This document shows, piece after piece, positions 1 through 15,600 of a stretch of 64,000 nucleotides of DNA (position 1 is the first letter of the stretch; each line of letters opens with the position of its first letter). This stretch comes from Aporrectodea caliginosa (taxonomy: Eukaryota > Annelida > Clitellata > Crassiclitellata > Lumbricidae), in contig JACEVL010000494.1 of the NCBI GenBank assembly GCA_020284085.1, positions 1,106,001 to 1,170,000 of the forward strand, written 5' to 3'. The position numbers and the translations under genes were made by a program. The notes beneath the pieces were generated by a model. The model was not told where the DNA came from. It made no database searches and saw only the letters and a program-made list of their open reading frames with translations.

Positions 1-3000
1 TTTTTTGCTTTGTAATGTACATGTAAACTTGATCTGTAATGTACATATATCGTGTTTTGTGGTTTGTATGGTAGAAAATGTGATGTAAAAACCAGAAATC
101 TGTGAGATGCAGAAAGTTTTCAACAACAAAAATTGTCCTCACTGCACAAAAAGTCTAATACCTACTATAACACCTCACCATGGCAAAAACCTTTATATAA
201 ATACTTGCAATACAGAGAATGTTATGTTTTCTAATTATATTTAAATCTAAAGAAACCTCAATAAAATTCAAAATAACTACAGTGTAAAAGCTCTAGTACA
301 TGTACACTCAAGTTTAAAAACAGTCCCAAGACTTTATCCCTTGCTAAACATAACTGACAGTCCCACTGTAGCCAAAGTACAACACACCTGATCAACATTT
401 TCCTACTGCAATCGAACATAACACTTCTTCCCACATACGTACTTGTCACTTTTGGCACAAATCAGTAACGACATCATATCAAACAATGGTGCAACCTCCT
501 TACATACAAGGTTAATACATGTATATAAAAATCGGTTTACTTCTCAAGAAGTTCCTCTGAGTGTCCCAGGTCTACCATTATCGACCAAGGCGTAAACACT
601 TAATCCAAAATTTAGTTAACCTCCCTAAAGTACTTGTATTCTGAAGCAGATCTATGGATGGCTGACCAAAGTGACTTGCGTCTCTTTCACAGACACTAAT
701 AGACATTAAACTTGACAAGCCATATTTATTATAGAAAGATCTGTCAAAGACCAACCATACTCATTGGGCACATACCTTGGCCCAAACGAACATTCCTGCC
801 AGAGGTGTTCTAATACAGCCAGGTTTCCCAAAGCTGCACTGAATTTGGATTCCCAACCATATTATAATGGAATTTCATGTTGTAACAAATGCATTATAAG
901 GAGGTTCCTGCGAATTTGGCCAAGTTTACAAGACAATGAGAAACAGCAATGCACAAGTGCTTTATGAAATGCACGTGATATGTGCAGTTTGCATGTTTTA
1001 GTTTAAAGATACTGTGTGATAACAAAGATTCGTTTAGCGTCACCCATCTCCATCCAGGTTTGGGACTGGCAGTACCCGGCACTAGGGCACGGACGCGCAG
1101 TGGTGGAGTTTTTGCATGTAAGCAGTTGGTCTCCCAGTGAACATTTTTGCAGCCGTGGAAGTTCCCAAATGTGCGTAGAGTGCCTCTTAAAAACTCTCCA
1201 GTCTTCTTAACATGTAATAAAATCTCATAATACAAATAAAAATTCAGAATTCACCAAAGTCTTATGTTGAAAGAATGAACTAGACAAGAGTCAACACAAA
1301 ATGACATAAATCTCTTCCGTAAAACATCCAATCACAAGTTGCCCAATATAAAACAGGCTTTATTTATTCCACAAAGAAAACTACTACTCTACTAACATTC
1401 ATTCCATAACCATATTTAAGTTACTGCGATAAGGAGGTACAAGTATTATATGTCTGATTTACAAGTTGACACGTGATGCTGAACACAATAAAAATCGCAG
1501 TATTAGTAATAAAATGCAATAGTGCACAATAGAAAAAAGATATACCACCAACACATATTGGAATTTTGCTGAGCCATGGAAATATCTAGATTGACTGTGC
1601 CTAAGAAAACCTCACAAAGTCCCCAAAAAGCGAAACTAAGTTTCATAATGCACAGGACTGGGCTGAGTAATTAGGTGAGAGCCATATTTCTATTACAAAT
1701 CATAAAACTGTTGTAAAATGCAAGTCTCTTTGAGGCTGCTCTCAAGAGTTAAAGTTTACCAAGCTTTGACCAGAGTTAAATTGCTGTATTAAAGGGTCAT
1801 GAACATTTATAAGAATAGTAAACTGGAGAGTATTCAAATGCCTCTGAGGCTACCATTAATGAAAACTCCATAAAAAAACTGGTTAAGAAGACGAATACTT
1901 ACATGAATTGGTCGTTAGCAAAATAATCAATGCACACAACTTCAAATTAGTGCACAAAAATGGACATGTTACATTGTTTTTGTTGCAGGGCATCATACTA
2001 GGTAATCAAATTGAAAATTAAAATACTAATCAAAACTCTAGCACAACAAGGAATGCTATTAGTGCAAAAACCTCATTTTTACCCATTTTATGCGCCTTCT
2101 CAGCACATTTGTCGGAACTTAACTTTTACGAATCTGCAAAGGTTTCTCAGGCACAGTCATATAGATACGATAAACTGCCACTATAACTCTGATTTGCATG
2201 TCAAACTGTGACAATGTACACATTATAACATCCCGTAAGAAAATGCAATTTCACAACTGTTTCAGAAATCTTGCGAATTTTGTCCTATTTCTGATTTATT
2301 CATGCAAAACATCAATTGTGGATTGGCTTGAATTAGGACATTATAGTTTACTTTTGCCAAAGTTAAAACGGGGAAGAATATTTACAATGAAATCACGTAC
2401 CAGTACTCAACATTAAGAATGCACCAAATTTTGTGGTGTTACTTTTGCTGATAACTTATGTTCAAAAGAATCTCGTATGACAAGGTCAAAATGCTACCAC
2501 ACAAAGCATGATCACTATATTCTACAAAGCAAAATAAGTACTCGACCGATGTCACTATAGGCAAAAAATAATGCAGCTACAAATGAGGTCATTTGTGACA
2601 ATTTCAGAGGCTTACTTAATGTAAAAAAGTCTGCTATACTCTGTACAACAACCATTTGAAGTTTTTCTTCTTTAAACTGTAATGTAAGAGTTAGAGTATT
2701 TAAACAGCCATTGACAGAATATACCCATACGCATTCCCTTATCTGGTAGTAATTGCCTCAATACAACACTTGTTTTTCCAATTTTAGATACTGTAAAATG
2801 CTCAATGTTTAATTTCAAAGCAATACAGTTCAGAAACAGGCCATAAAAGGTCCATATTTTGAAACTCTTATTGCAAATTACTACGTAACAATGCTAAAAC
2901 TGTTAGACTAGTGCTACTGTTATCAACATTAATATCGTCACATACGAGCAACACAATTTAAAACTTAACCATTATGCTGTCAAGTTTCACTGCACAACGC

Positions 3001-5080
3001 CTGGTTACTTCAAATTCCATCAGTACAGCAACACTAGAAACATTAACGAATGCTCTACATAACTTATGCTTTGTTCACTTCTATTTAGACCATGATTTCA
3101 AGCATTTCAAGCACATTTCAGTTATATTTATAACTTACTATTGAAGCATAAATTCTCCTATTAACATAAAGTGATGGTGACAGTAACTGGAATGTTCTAA
3201 TAATAATAAATAAATCACGAGGATCCGATTTCTGCCAGAAATGTGACACAAAAGCATAATCAACGGGATAAGCATATCTTGTTGCTGCAGTTCTCAACAA
3301 TGAAGCTGAAACTGTGGGATTAAAATTAGGTCACACTTGATAAATATTAATCTAATTCAAATTGTTAACATAAATACAAACACACACGGGGTTCAGTAAG
3401 CTCTAACAAACACGAAATCAGAATAGAATTATCAACACAAGGAGAACAACATCATAAATTGCAAGCATTATCCGTGGTTTGTCTTCATACTACTAACGTC
3501 ACTGAGCTTAAGAGTTATCAGCAAATGAAGAACAAGACCACTGCCCTGTCGATAAATACTTTGAACAAAGAACATGATGGATTTTTACACCAATACACTG
3601 TCATATCAGAACAATATATGAAGCTGGCTTCAAATAAATAGAACAGACTTCTAGAAACAGACAACGCTCAAACCACCACAATAAAGTATCAACAGCACAT
3701 ACCTATACCAGTATTTTTCCATAACTATCTTGGACACAACTGATCTAACTGAGTTCTACATCTTACACTGGCAAACTGTTATCATTCCATGTGACCAGTC
3801 AAATGGCTTGTTAACAAATTGTTAATTTCACACAATGCATTAGCATTCGAACCTGGATGCAGAGTTGACAGGCAAATGCTTTATCAACCTGTGGGTAAAT
3901 TAAGGCGAACAGTAGTTAAAGGATTCCAGGATCTTTTGGGTAATGCAAATCATGACAATATCACTTCAACAACTACACAACATATCCGTATAAGTGATGT
4001 TGTACAGTTTTACTGCAAACTGTCAATTTAAAAAATCAAACAAGAGTATTAAAGAAAAATTCGATGTCAATTTCACATGATGCATGACAAAATTTTTAAA
4101 TTACATGTCCTGAAGTAGTTTTAACGCAAACTTCAAGTGCAAACATTTTCTCGCAGATTTTGCATATTGGAAATCCTTCGCGCAAATTTCACAAGCTGGA
4201 AATGACTCCACTGTGTTATATAAATCACGGAATTATGAATAGAAAGTTTACAGGAAAGGACTGAAACTTTTTCTAAAACAAGACAACACTTCTGCTGAAT
4301 CTACAGTTAAAGAACTCACCCTTGTAGCAAATCATCACACCTGAAGCTAAACACCTGAAGCTAAACAGCTGAAAGTAAAGGTCACAGACTGATCACATAC
4401 TCAGTTATTGATGCTGCCAAAACTCGATAAAACATAAATCAACGTACTACATGATTAATCAGAAGTTAGTAAAACTACATAATAACAATAGATAACATGA
4501 TGTGGGCTACAAGAGTACAACAAAAGTCAATACATGAGAAAAGTTAAATCTGTCAAAGTTTGCTAGATATATTAACAAGGGCTAAATAGACATCTTATGA
4601 ATCTGAAAAAAATCAAGAATTGCAATGTATAGCGGTTTTCCATGTGCAAAGCTACCCATCCAGAAGTCTAACTGATTGTTTAACGCCTTGCAGACTTTTG
4701 AGACAGGCATATGACTCAATGCCCTTAATTATTCCATCTTGTCATCGATTTTAATTATTACTCTGGACATCTTGTTGGTCATTTTAAACAATTCTTTGAC
4801 CTTCCATTGAACCACAATGAAACGTGTGAACAAGTGCCACGAAAGCACACAATTTCACATTTAACAGCTAAAACAATCCCAGACTACATGACGACAGGAA
4901 CAGCAACAATGAAAAACTTTCAGCACATTCCAGCTGAAATAGGAATCACAGCACATCGATCATCTAACTTACTAACCACATATTCCTAACATGACAAACG
5001 AGGACACCACTCCACCTAAAAGAATCACTGACTGACTGTCCAATCACCATTCAAGTGTCCCAGGGACACCAGGGACACTT
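1..5080. other. AT-rich downstream region, no gene recognised
   Basis: No open frame here resembles a known protein and there is no convincing exon flanked by splice sites. The region directly follows the hexokinase stop codon on the minus strand, so part of it is probably the hexokinase 3' UTR. A minus-strand AATAAA pair reads at 1359-1368 (TTTATT on the plus strand), but that would imply a 3' UTR of about 3.7 kb, and a nearer end is equally possible. Unlike the rest of the window it is nearly free of recognisable transposon pieces. Confidence 0.5.
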
Positions 5081-8000
5081 CTAGCTTTCAGATGACACTG
5101 AACGCCGTGCTACTCTCACACAATGGGAAACAGCAGCAACCAGGGCAGCACCTCGTCCGCTTCCATCTTCAGACAGCATCATCTTCACCTGTATGCAGAA
5201 AAATAACCATGGAAACATTGAATGCCAAGGCTGAGGACATGGTGAACTATGAACCTTTGAAACACTGCCAAGAAAAAGGATTCAACTGCCAAGAAAAAAA
5301 TAATAAATGCTGCAACTTTTAATAATATAGGCCTACACCTCCTTGTGATAGTAATAAAGGTAAGTGGGTGCACTGGTTTACAGAGAATGGGTGGGGACAG
5401 GTAAAGGAAATGGTGGCATACAAAAGGATAGAATCATCAGGATAAGATAGATTAGGATAAAACGGGTTACGACAGGGCAGCACAGCACAGGGCAAAGCAA
5501 AACAAGATCAGGATGTCAGGCGCCTGGAACGCAAATATCGCCATTCCCTACTCTGCACCAGGGGCCTTCCGGTTGTGCCATGCATGTGTGGGGCCACTGC
5601 TTTGATAATGCTGACCTCTCTAGTTGGAACCACCTTCCGCAGGAATTGCGGCTTGAGCTCCTCAGCCTTTCTTTTCCTCTGTTCTGGAAACGCCTCAAGT
5701 CCCTTTTATTTGTTAGTGATAGCGCTGACTTGGCTCAGGAGCGCCTCTGAATTGTTAAGTGGTGATTTTATAAATGTTCGATTACAATTACAATTACAAA
5801 ATTGGATACAATGCCAATATAATTATTAAAGTTGCACATATGAACTGGATGGGACAAAAGTTGGATCTGACGAGATTAATGACTGTGTCTACCTTGAGTC
5901 CTGATTTCAGAAGTTCTGTTGTCTTCTTCATCATCAGATTATGAAAGTGCGGATGGAATCGGTAAAGACTTCCATCGACCGCAACAGTTACTTCCGTCTG
6001 ACTAATTCGGTTCAGAAGAGTAGCAATGCCTGCAGATAAAACCAATAAACATGTACATTTCTATAATCAACAGACTTCTCCAGCACCATACCATGATATG
6101 TGACTTATGAATCAATGGTTATTTCAACATGGTACAGCAGTTTACTCATAAACCAGGCACATGAAAAAGTTACCATTCACAACTCTAAATTCACTAGTAC
6201 ACATTTATATATTGCCCATTCAAGAAATCTCTGTGGACATGCTCCTGACCTGACAAAGGTATACTGGCAAAGGTACATGCAGTCATAGCAGGCATGCTGC
6301 TAGCAATAGGGATCTTTCTACAGCACAGCACATATGACAACAGTTCTTGCAACTAGCATCGATGAAAACACCAACAAATCAACTGTCAGGCAATCTTACA
6401 CTGAAAATCATGTTTTACCAGACTCAGCTTAAGTACCAGTAATATTTTCAACTGATTTTAAGTTGCACCTAATTGAAAGAGTCGCAATGCATTTAAGATG
6501 TTCTTGAAAGTCACTCTATAAATGTCCAGCTACATAACATTCCGCACATACAAGAAGGATGTTGGTCGAAACGCACCAGCAGATGCAAGGAAAGCCGCTC
6601 GTTCAGAGACAAGCCTGCAGATTTGCTGGACTCCTTGGCAGTCTTCCACTGATGGATCTGAGATGCCCAGTTCATCCAGGATCTCCTTTGTCTGTTCGAA
6701 ATTGTTACCTTTAATAACATCTCTGAAGGAAAATGTCACACAGCAATTGCAACAACGGTTTGAGAGAGAATCAATGCAAGGCTTACAAATAAACAAGCTT
6801 AAAAATTAAAAGCATGCGATAATAAAATACAGCCCATAAAAACAAAGTTTTTTACTATATCCATCTAGTATCCTATAACGTGTACTCTGAAAATAGTCCG
6901 CGTTCATTTTACGTCATAGCGTGCGTTTAATCAGGCAGCGCGCCCGTTTTTTTGCGGCCAATGGCAACGCTGCGTATCGGAAAAGTTGAGTCCCCGATTC
7001 GAAAAGTTTAGTCCCCGATTCTATAAGCTTGCCTTTTTGGGGAGCTGAAATTTTTATAGAATGAAGTGTCTGCGAGGCGAGTCTATCTGCCAAGTTTCAG
7101 GACGATTGAATGATTGTAAGTGATCGAATTAGTCGTCGCAAGATTTGACTTTTTAGCCTGTGGCTTAAACATTCAAGATTTCCGTAAGTTAAACTAGATG
7201 GACAAAAATACAAGTTTGAAACAACTGCTGATAAATAAAACCCATTAGGCAGAGCACAGTAAGGTAAAATAACTTAGGTGATAGATAAGCAATGCAAGAA
7301 AGGCAAAGTTAGATTAGGTAAAGTAATATTAAAGCAACCTTACCCGAGGTGAGATAACCTAAGATGTTATCACTCAGGTAAGGCAAGCTAAGATAAGCTA
7401 AGATGAATAACTAAAAAAATAAAGATTAGTTAATGAAAGTCAAACTAAAATGAAGGTATGCAAACAAATCTGCTTACTGCTCAATTTCTGAGACGTATTT
7501 TGTATGGAAGCGATGAGCCTCTCTGAGTTCATCAGACAAGTTGCCCTTCAATCAATCAAATCAATTCTCGTTTATTCACTTGATAAAGCCAACTAGAATG
7601 CAGCATGTTACATTGATCAGTCTGGTTACTGGTTTGTGTGGAGCTAGTTATTTGCCTCTTATGAGAGAAGTTGAGGCATGGTTTCTATTCATAGTTAAGT
7701 CAGAAAATGTTTTTGGATAAAACTCTAGGTATAAAGTTACTGTTATCTTGTTACCTTGAAGAGCAAACCTTTCCCAGCACATTCAACTATCACCAGCCGA
7801 GCAATCTCTCCCATGTACATTCCAGATATCATTTTCTCGTAACTATGCAACAACAGAATAAGAAGATATACAAGACCATAGACCTTCAGCTGCACACTAA
7901 CTTACTGACTCACTCAATAAACGGTCACTAACTGGCTTATTAATTATTTTCTTGCTGATTAACGGACCAACTGACCAGCCACCTGAAAGTATGTTTACCG

Positions 8001-9578
8001 ATAAATCTGGGCATCATTATAAAGTACCTTGTTAGAACCTGTTTAAAACTTGGACTGATTGACTGCAACCAGATGAGTACTAAACAATTGACTGACTTGA
8101 TCATTACACATCAATAATAATAATAATTACGACAATTGATATGGCTCTGTAACACGGCCATGCCATTACAAGGGCGCCTCATTTGAAATCATGAATCAGT
8201 CCGAGTTAAAATAGAGCAATACAATGAGACTAAAATCATGCAAATCTTTAGGTAACAACTTCACCCACCAACCTATACACTGCATTTTTCAGCCAACTAC
8301 AATAAATATGCTATATCTAAAGGATATTCTTACTTACTTACTTAATACCCAGTTACATTACATTATATGCAGCCAGGCTGCATCATACACCATTATCGTG
8401 GAACCACAGAATTCATGATGTTTGACAGGATTTAATTCTAACCTATTTAATTAAAACAATAAGCAAGTTTGTCCCTTACATTTGTTTACCGGGGTTAATA
8501 GATTCTTCATCAATCTGATGATCACATGGTGTCCTGATGAAGTCTAGACAACCGTTGTCACCAAATGCCCCCCATTCTGTGTTGATTATCACCTAAGACA
8601 AAATTTAGGAGAACCGTTGTCTAAAAATGCATCACATTAGGAGGTAATTTTCATAAAGGCAATGTTTCAGAAATGTGTTGCGGCATGCATCGTATCGTAT
8701 CTAAAAATTTGTAAAGCGCCTCTCGCAACATAAACTATTCAGAGGCGCTTTCAGTGTGGAAGCCCCGGGGGAAAAGAAACTCCTTGTACTGTAGCTGTTG
8801 CATCTACAAAACTTCTTTAACACCAAGTAACTCAAAGAAACATTGTCCTTTGTTGGACTGCTCGTACCATGTTTGTCTCCAGTCAAACAACCTTCAACTC
8901 CGAACTTCTGTGGATTATTGTTGAAAACGATGTGTTACCTTGTGCTGTCAGTTCCTTGAACTTTAGCGACCGTCATGATCAAGCCTCTCCATTTCCTTCT
9001 GTCCGCCGTCGCATCTCTCAGTTCTGCCAAATTCATTTCAGTTGTTTCATGTATTTCGTCCATCCACTTTTTCCTTGGTCGCCCTTGTTTTCTCCTTCCC
9101 ACTCCATATGCTAACATCATTTCCTTTTCCAATCCATCTGATCGCATGACATGACCAAAGAACCTCAACTTTGCTCTTAGCACTGTTTGTTGTAGTGTCT
9201 CTTCCTTCTCAATTCCGATACTCCTGCGCACCCAATCGTTGGTCCTTTTCTCTATCCATCATATTCTCTGCATCTTCCTCCATATCCACATTTCACATGC
9301 GTTAATCTTTTTTCTCATTTTCTTGGTCATTGTCCATGTCTCGCTGCCGTATGTTACTGTTGGTATGATCAAAGCCTTCACCAATCTTTTTTTTCGTGTC
9401 TATACTCACATGTTTGTCCTTCCATATTTTTTCCAGACCATTCATTGCAGCTTTTCCTATCGCCACTCTACGATTTATTTCCAATGTGTAGGCCTAATGA
9501 AATAAGTGATTATCTCAACTTAATTGTTAGTTAATCTTATCTCAACTTAATTGTTGCCAATAAAAGGATCCTATTCCA

Positions 9579-9635
<57 letters not shown>

Positions 9636-12600
9636 AGTAGTTTTATATAGCGCCCCTTCAAGACAGTCTACTCAGGAGCACTCCCAGCCCAACCCCGGTC
9701 AACAGGACAGTTTTATCCTGCAATAAACAATCTTCAAGACAGTTAGTGACAACTACCACAACTGTTTCTAAGCTATTTATCAGCTAAGACTATGTACAAA
9801 ATAATCAACATCAATAAACAAAATATTGTACTTAAGTTATAACACAAAGCAATATTTGAGACAATGGCAGCCCACCTCTGCAATAATTTCTGCACTGTAT
9901 ATTGCCTAATAGTAATACTACATTAAAGACAACAGTTTTGTTAACTAAACAATTTCTTGTGATAATTATCGATGAAAACAGCCTTCAACTTTATCTCCAA
10001 AATGGAAATCAGAGCTATCAATATGCAGCAGAAAATCTGTCATACAACAGCGTTTTAATCTCTACTCACCTGCCTAGGACTCGATTGACCTCCATCCCAT
10101 AACTCCACCTTGTCCAGTTTTTCCACATAACAAGCATTGGTTCCTGTTCCTGTGAGAAAAGATAAAATAAAACAAGTCAAGAAATAACTAGATGGCAAGT
10201 TGCGGTGTTTACATGAGCTTCGAGGGTACCATTCTACAGAAAGGTGCGATGCATTTAAAAATTTTTTAAAAATTAACAAGTTATATTCATCAACAACATG
10301 TATAGATACAAAAAAAGGAAATCACATTTACTAAACAAGAAATGTGCATACTGAATGCAGAGCTAGGTTTACTACATGAAAGACAGAGTACTGTACTATT
10401 TCACCAACATCTGTCCTAAACTATAACCCAACAGGTGATCATTCACACATCCAGCTGTCTGCAGAAGTAATCACTAATCAACAATATGGCAAGAAAATTA
10501 CGTGCTGCAGGAATTCACCAATTGTCAATATTGATCTGCTGCATAAGCTTGCAGTAACTGCATGTCTGTTTCTGTATGGTTTAATTTTAAAAGATCGACG
10601 CCAGCTGGCATTTTGACCTTTCCTTCTAACAGTTTTGAATCCCTGTCAATTAAGCTATTGTAAAAGTAATTAAATTTTGGAGTGAAATGAAATTGCTTCG
10701 CTTGGAGTGACCAACAAAATATGCCGTGTGTTTTATTATTATGTTAGTTGTGGCTGCCAGTGGTTCATGAATTTGCAAGTCACTGAGTGGGTTAGTAAAG
10801 AATGTCAGTTAGTCACACAACTAAAGTAACCCAAACTGCAACATGCTCAATATGTCTTAAAGCCTCTAAAATTACTATGCATAACTTAATTGAAATCTGC
10901 TCTGAACCTTTGCTTTCCTTAAACAGTTTAGTAGAAATATTACAGTGCAACTGCTCAGAAGAAGATGTGGTACAAACCTAAAATAACTCCAACTCTAGTG
11001 TTGTGGTCTTGGAAGGCACACGACATCAGACAACCAACAGTGTCATTGAGCAGTGCAACACACTCAACATTTATGTCCTGGTTGCAAAAGCCAAAAATAT
11101 TTAAGTTTTCATGCAAAAACTTCTGTCAACTTACAAACAAGTTTATCAGACAGAATAGAGAGAAGCTCTTATGTGGCACTTCACAACTATTCAGATTCAT
11201 ATACACACAAATGATTTTTAAATGAGGTCATGTTACATAAATAGATACGAAAATTACTTGTTTATTACACATCATGAGCAACATAGTGCTCTGAGGCAAG
11301 TCCTGGATTCAAAGGATCTTTTAACTCAACAATGACCACAAAGTTAGCTTAGAATTAGGCATTATGTCCCATGTCTTCAAAGATATCTCTGGCACACACA
11401 TATGTCTCTAGTTGCCTTGATTACTGTAACTCACTTCTTGTTGGTATCACAAAGTCAAACATGTTGACACGCCAAAGAGTTCAGAACACATGACTATGGC
11501 AACAACTAGTATGTCTATAAATCACAGGTTACACGGGTTTCCAACAAAACTCTCAATTTCACACATTTCACAGGGCATCCACATACCAGTAATGTGGGAA
11601 AACAGAGTTACTAGCAATAAAGCACCTTTTGAGAGTTATTCAGGAAGCACTATATTATGCTCCTAAATACACACATAAAAACATTTTAGGAATGTGCTAT
11701 ACGAATCTCCAAATACATAAACTACACATACATTCACTTATGCCTTACGAACATATACAGCACATAAAGAACACATGCAGCGTACTTAAACATAACCTTA
11801 TTACGTACATCACGGCGTGCAATAGCCTCCTGCAGAAGGCGCACCACGTCCTCGCCCTCAACCCCTTCACAGCAGAACCCTTTTGTCCAGCGGACAAGAC
11901 GACCGACTGCGAGGCCCTCCTGTTTACATGGAAAGGAGAAGGTAAAGCCAAGTGGCAGTGGTTCAGATTTCCCCATCAGATTCTGCTCTTTCATGAAGTT
12001 GGCAATGCAGTCTGCAATGTGATCAAACAACTGAAAACAAAACAATCACAATTCTACAATATACACATTATGATACACATCTAGAACTTCGACTACATTA
12101 ATTAGAAATGGTAATATATTCATTCAATTATTACATACCTCTTTCAACAATATCTTGAATAAAGCTAGTCAAAATCCTGCTGTGTTCTGTTATAACTAAA
12201 GGCCAAACAATTTTAGCAACAACAAATAAATACAAAAATGTAAAACATAATACATACTGCCTCTCCCTTGCCAGTCATCAGCTCTTGTGCAATTGGATAG
12301 ATTTTATTTTTCATATCGACTTTTGACCCCTTTAGGGTTATCAGCAGAACACGAAAGTTAGTTCCTCCCAGGTCGAGAGCAAGATAATCGCCAGTTTCTT
12401 CAAACAACATGAGCACAAATCAACATAATTTTATCAGGTATTTCTATATCAGCCATCTAAATGAAACTCTTTGGCAGCACTCAAAACGTCAAGCTTACAG
12501 GCTAACTTACCATATCTACCTGGCATACAATTTGAAAGGATGATACCGAGGTTGCAAGTCATTTATTTTTAAACATCATAAATTCTAACAACTAGAAGCA

Positions 12601-15600
12601 GCAAAACATAGCACAAATTGTGGCTTATCAGTTCCAATCACATCAAAATTAATCAATTAGTTAATTCCAGCTGATAAGTACATAAACCTTGCCTAAACAA
12701 TCACACTGCTCACCCGCTTACTCTTCCACCCAATAAGCTTACCTACACCTTCAACTATGTGCAAGTTGTCTTTTGCTGTCTGAAAGCAATGCAAAAATGA
12801 TTTTTACAGGTTCCAAAAGGGTGCCACATAAAAGTCTGGTTACATCACATTAAGACCAACACTAAAAGAAATTAAGTTATTTAATGTTTATGAACATACC
12901 TGTGCCATCCGGTAATGCTTGTACATAAGTGACAAACATCTTTACGGTGGCTTCTCTGTTCGTTTTCTTTGATAATCCTTTCTCCATTTCGGCATTAAGG
13001 ATGTCACGAATCTTTCGATAAACATCATCACCATGTTTATATTGGTTGAGAACTTCGTCTAGCTAAATTGCAATAAAAACAACAGAAAATAAATTGGTTG
13101 GCAGAATATTTGGGTTTAACAGAAACTAGTAATGGGGTTAGGAAAGGAATGGAAAGCATAAGAAAGGTTGTCCTGAAAATGGTCCTAGGATAGCATCACC
13201 ATATAACTGGATGCATTCTGTAACAGTGGTCATCTAAATTCCATCAGAACAGTGCTCAGCTGAATATGAGAATGACCAGATATCTATTGGGGTTTCCTGA
13301 AAATTAAATGATTCAGCACCCTGGGTCAACTGCAGACGTTGTGTCTAAAGAAAAAGTAAAAAGGTGGACACAGCAGCAAAAGACAGTCCTGACAAAAACA
13401 CATGCAAAATTCATTAAATTTGGAAATGCAAGCACATCAGTGTATGATCTAAAAAATGTTGACTCTGCTACTGCAGATAAAATGCTCTGAAACTTAATGG
13501 AACATTTTGCGTCTCTGAAAAAATAGGTTCCAAAATAGAATTTAAAACAGACAGAATATTCATTTCTGCAGTTATTATAATTTTTTATTAAAATCCACCC
13601 CATCAGCTGGAAGATGTGTAAGACATCAGTTATCAAGTACAATTTTCACCTTTTGCAAGAGTTCACTGTGTAACAGTAATCAAATTAAGATTACTAATGC
13701 CAGTGTCCTCCAGTACTCAAAATAAGGCAGAATAATAATCTGCCATCCAGAAAACATTACTTGCAGCTCCATTTTTCAGCAATAATTGCCATTCAACTTT
13801 TCAGGTAGGTTACTATAGTTAGGAACTTCTAATTGTTATTCACTGACAGATCTCATTTGATCAGTGGTCTATAAATGGCTACATATGAATAAATTATTTA
13901 CCCTACGTAGCTCATAAATAGCTGTTAATAAATCACATCTAGCAATAATCCTATAAAGTATTTACTGCCATAAATTAGTTAAACTCAATTCTAATATAAC
14001 AGGACACAAACTGAAACTGAAAAAGGAACACTGTACCATACTACGTGTAAAATAATAACTGATCGTGCTTTCACTTTTCTGCTTGAAACAAAAAACACTC
14101 CCAACCAAATGACCAGCTGCAGTAGATGAAAAAATGTAACAAATGAATGATAAATTTACTGCATCTTACCTTCAATGATTAAAATAAACACCTTATTGAT
14201 TATTGAAATGTAACAACACTGGAATGATGTACCTGTGTATACTGGTTCCCAATAATATATATAGCAAGCCAAAGCCCAAAGTTGTTGAGAATATTACGCA
14301 AGTAAGATGTTACGAAATTATATCATCAGAGCATAAAACAGAACACGACAAAAGTTGCGTTTTTGCAAAACAGTCAAATGCACAAAAATGCCTCTTTCTA
14401 AGTTCCTCAGACAGGATATTCAACCAATCGAACATGATATGAGTTCCTGAAAGGATTAATTGTAATACAATGCCTTGCAGAGTAGCAGCAATCCGATAAG
14501 CTACTGGAACCATGAAACATTTTCCAGTCCATCTTTCAACTCCACCAAAGACTCAGTGGATCCGTGGTTGTCGTTGGAATCACTTACTACTTATTTACTG
14601 AATTACGAGATTTACGACAGTCCTTCTGGTAGCGCACAATGCCCTGTACATCTCTCGCAATCTGGTATAGTCATACTGCTTATCAGGACAACGGTGAGAG
14701 GATATTTCCCAAAATCAGTCAACATCCTGCATTGTCAGATAAGTAATACTAGATGCACACACTGTATTTAAAATTTGAACTGAATATCCTATTCAGGTTC
14801 TGGTTAGGCATAATAGGAGTGAGGCACAATGGGTTTTGCAAAGTGTAACAGTTTTGTTCCTATCGCTTCTGCTGCATAGTTAAGTTAAAAAAACATCAGA
14901 TTTAAGTTGTAAATCAACCATGCTGCCTGTAACAAATCGATAGGAAAGGGACAACACTGAACCTCGCGGCTAATGACCGGTTTGTTCTTGTGACACTTCA
15001 ACCTACTATACAAGTTTCAATTGTATAAATTCCAATAACTGTAACCTCTGTCTTGGTGATTCAATAAGCGGCTCAATCAACCAATCAATCACTCAATCAA
15101 TCAAATGGAACAGCCAAATCAAAACAAAATAAAGCTGAATATTCTCAACCAGGAAGATATGAAACCATATAACCGAACTGATGAGCTATATTCAAAACAA
15201 ATTATCTAACTCATGTTATTGTCAAAGTCACACGTTTCTAACATGTTTAGTTGTTCAAAGCTTCCAAACTTTAGTTCAACCATGGTCAAAGTCAAAGGTT
15301 AGAAGGCTCTGATCCAATAAGACTTAGCCTAATGCGTACTTAGTTCATACAATTTTTAAGTTAACAACCCACACAACTTTTCAACATGATCAATACAATG
15401 ACGTCTAATATAGTTCCTTTTGGTTAGAAATAAATTAACAAATAAACCTCTCTGTCATAGGTCAGTGCTGATTGGAATAAATTTATAGATAAAATGATGT
15501 AACGTGATTTAACGATCTAGACTTTTATCAGCCTCAGACAACGTTATTCAACCTGAAGGACATTGTGACCTCTGGAAATGCGGACACTTAAACTTATCCA

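Noticed and set aside
1016..1235. Overlapping open frames on both strands near 1.1 kb
   Set aside because: No recognisable motif or splice context; position fits the hexokinase 3' flank.
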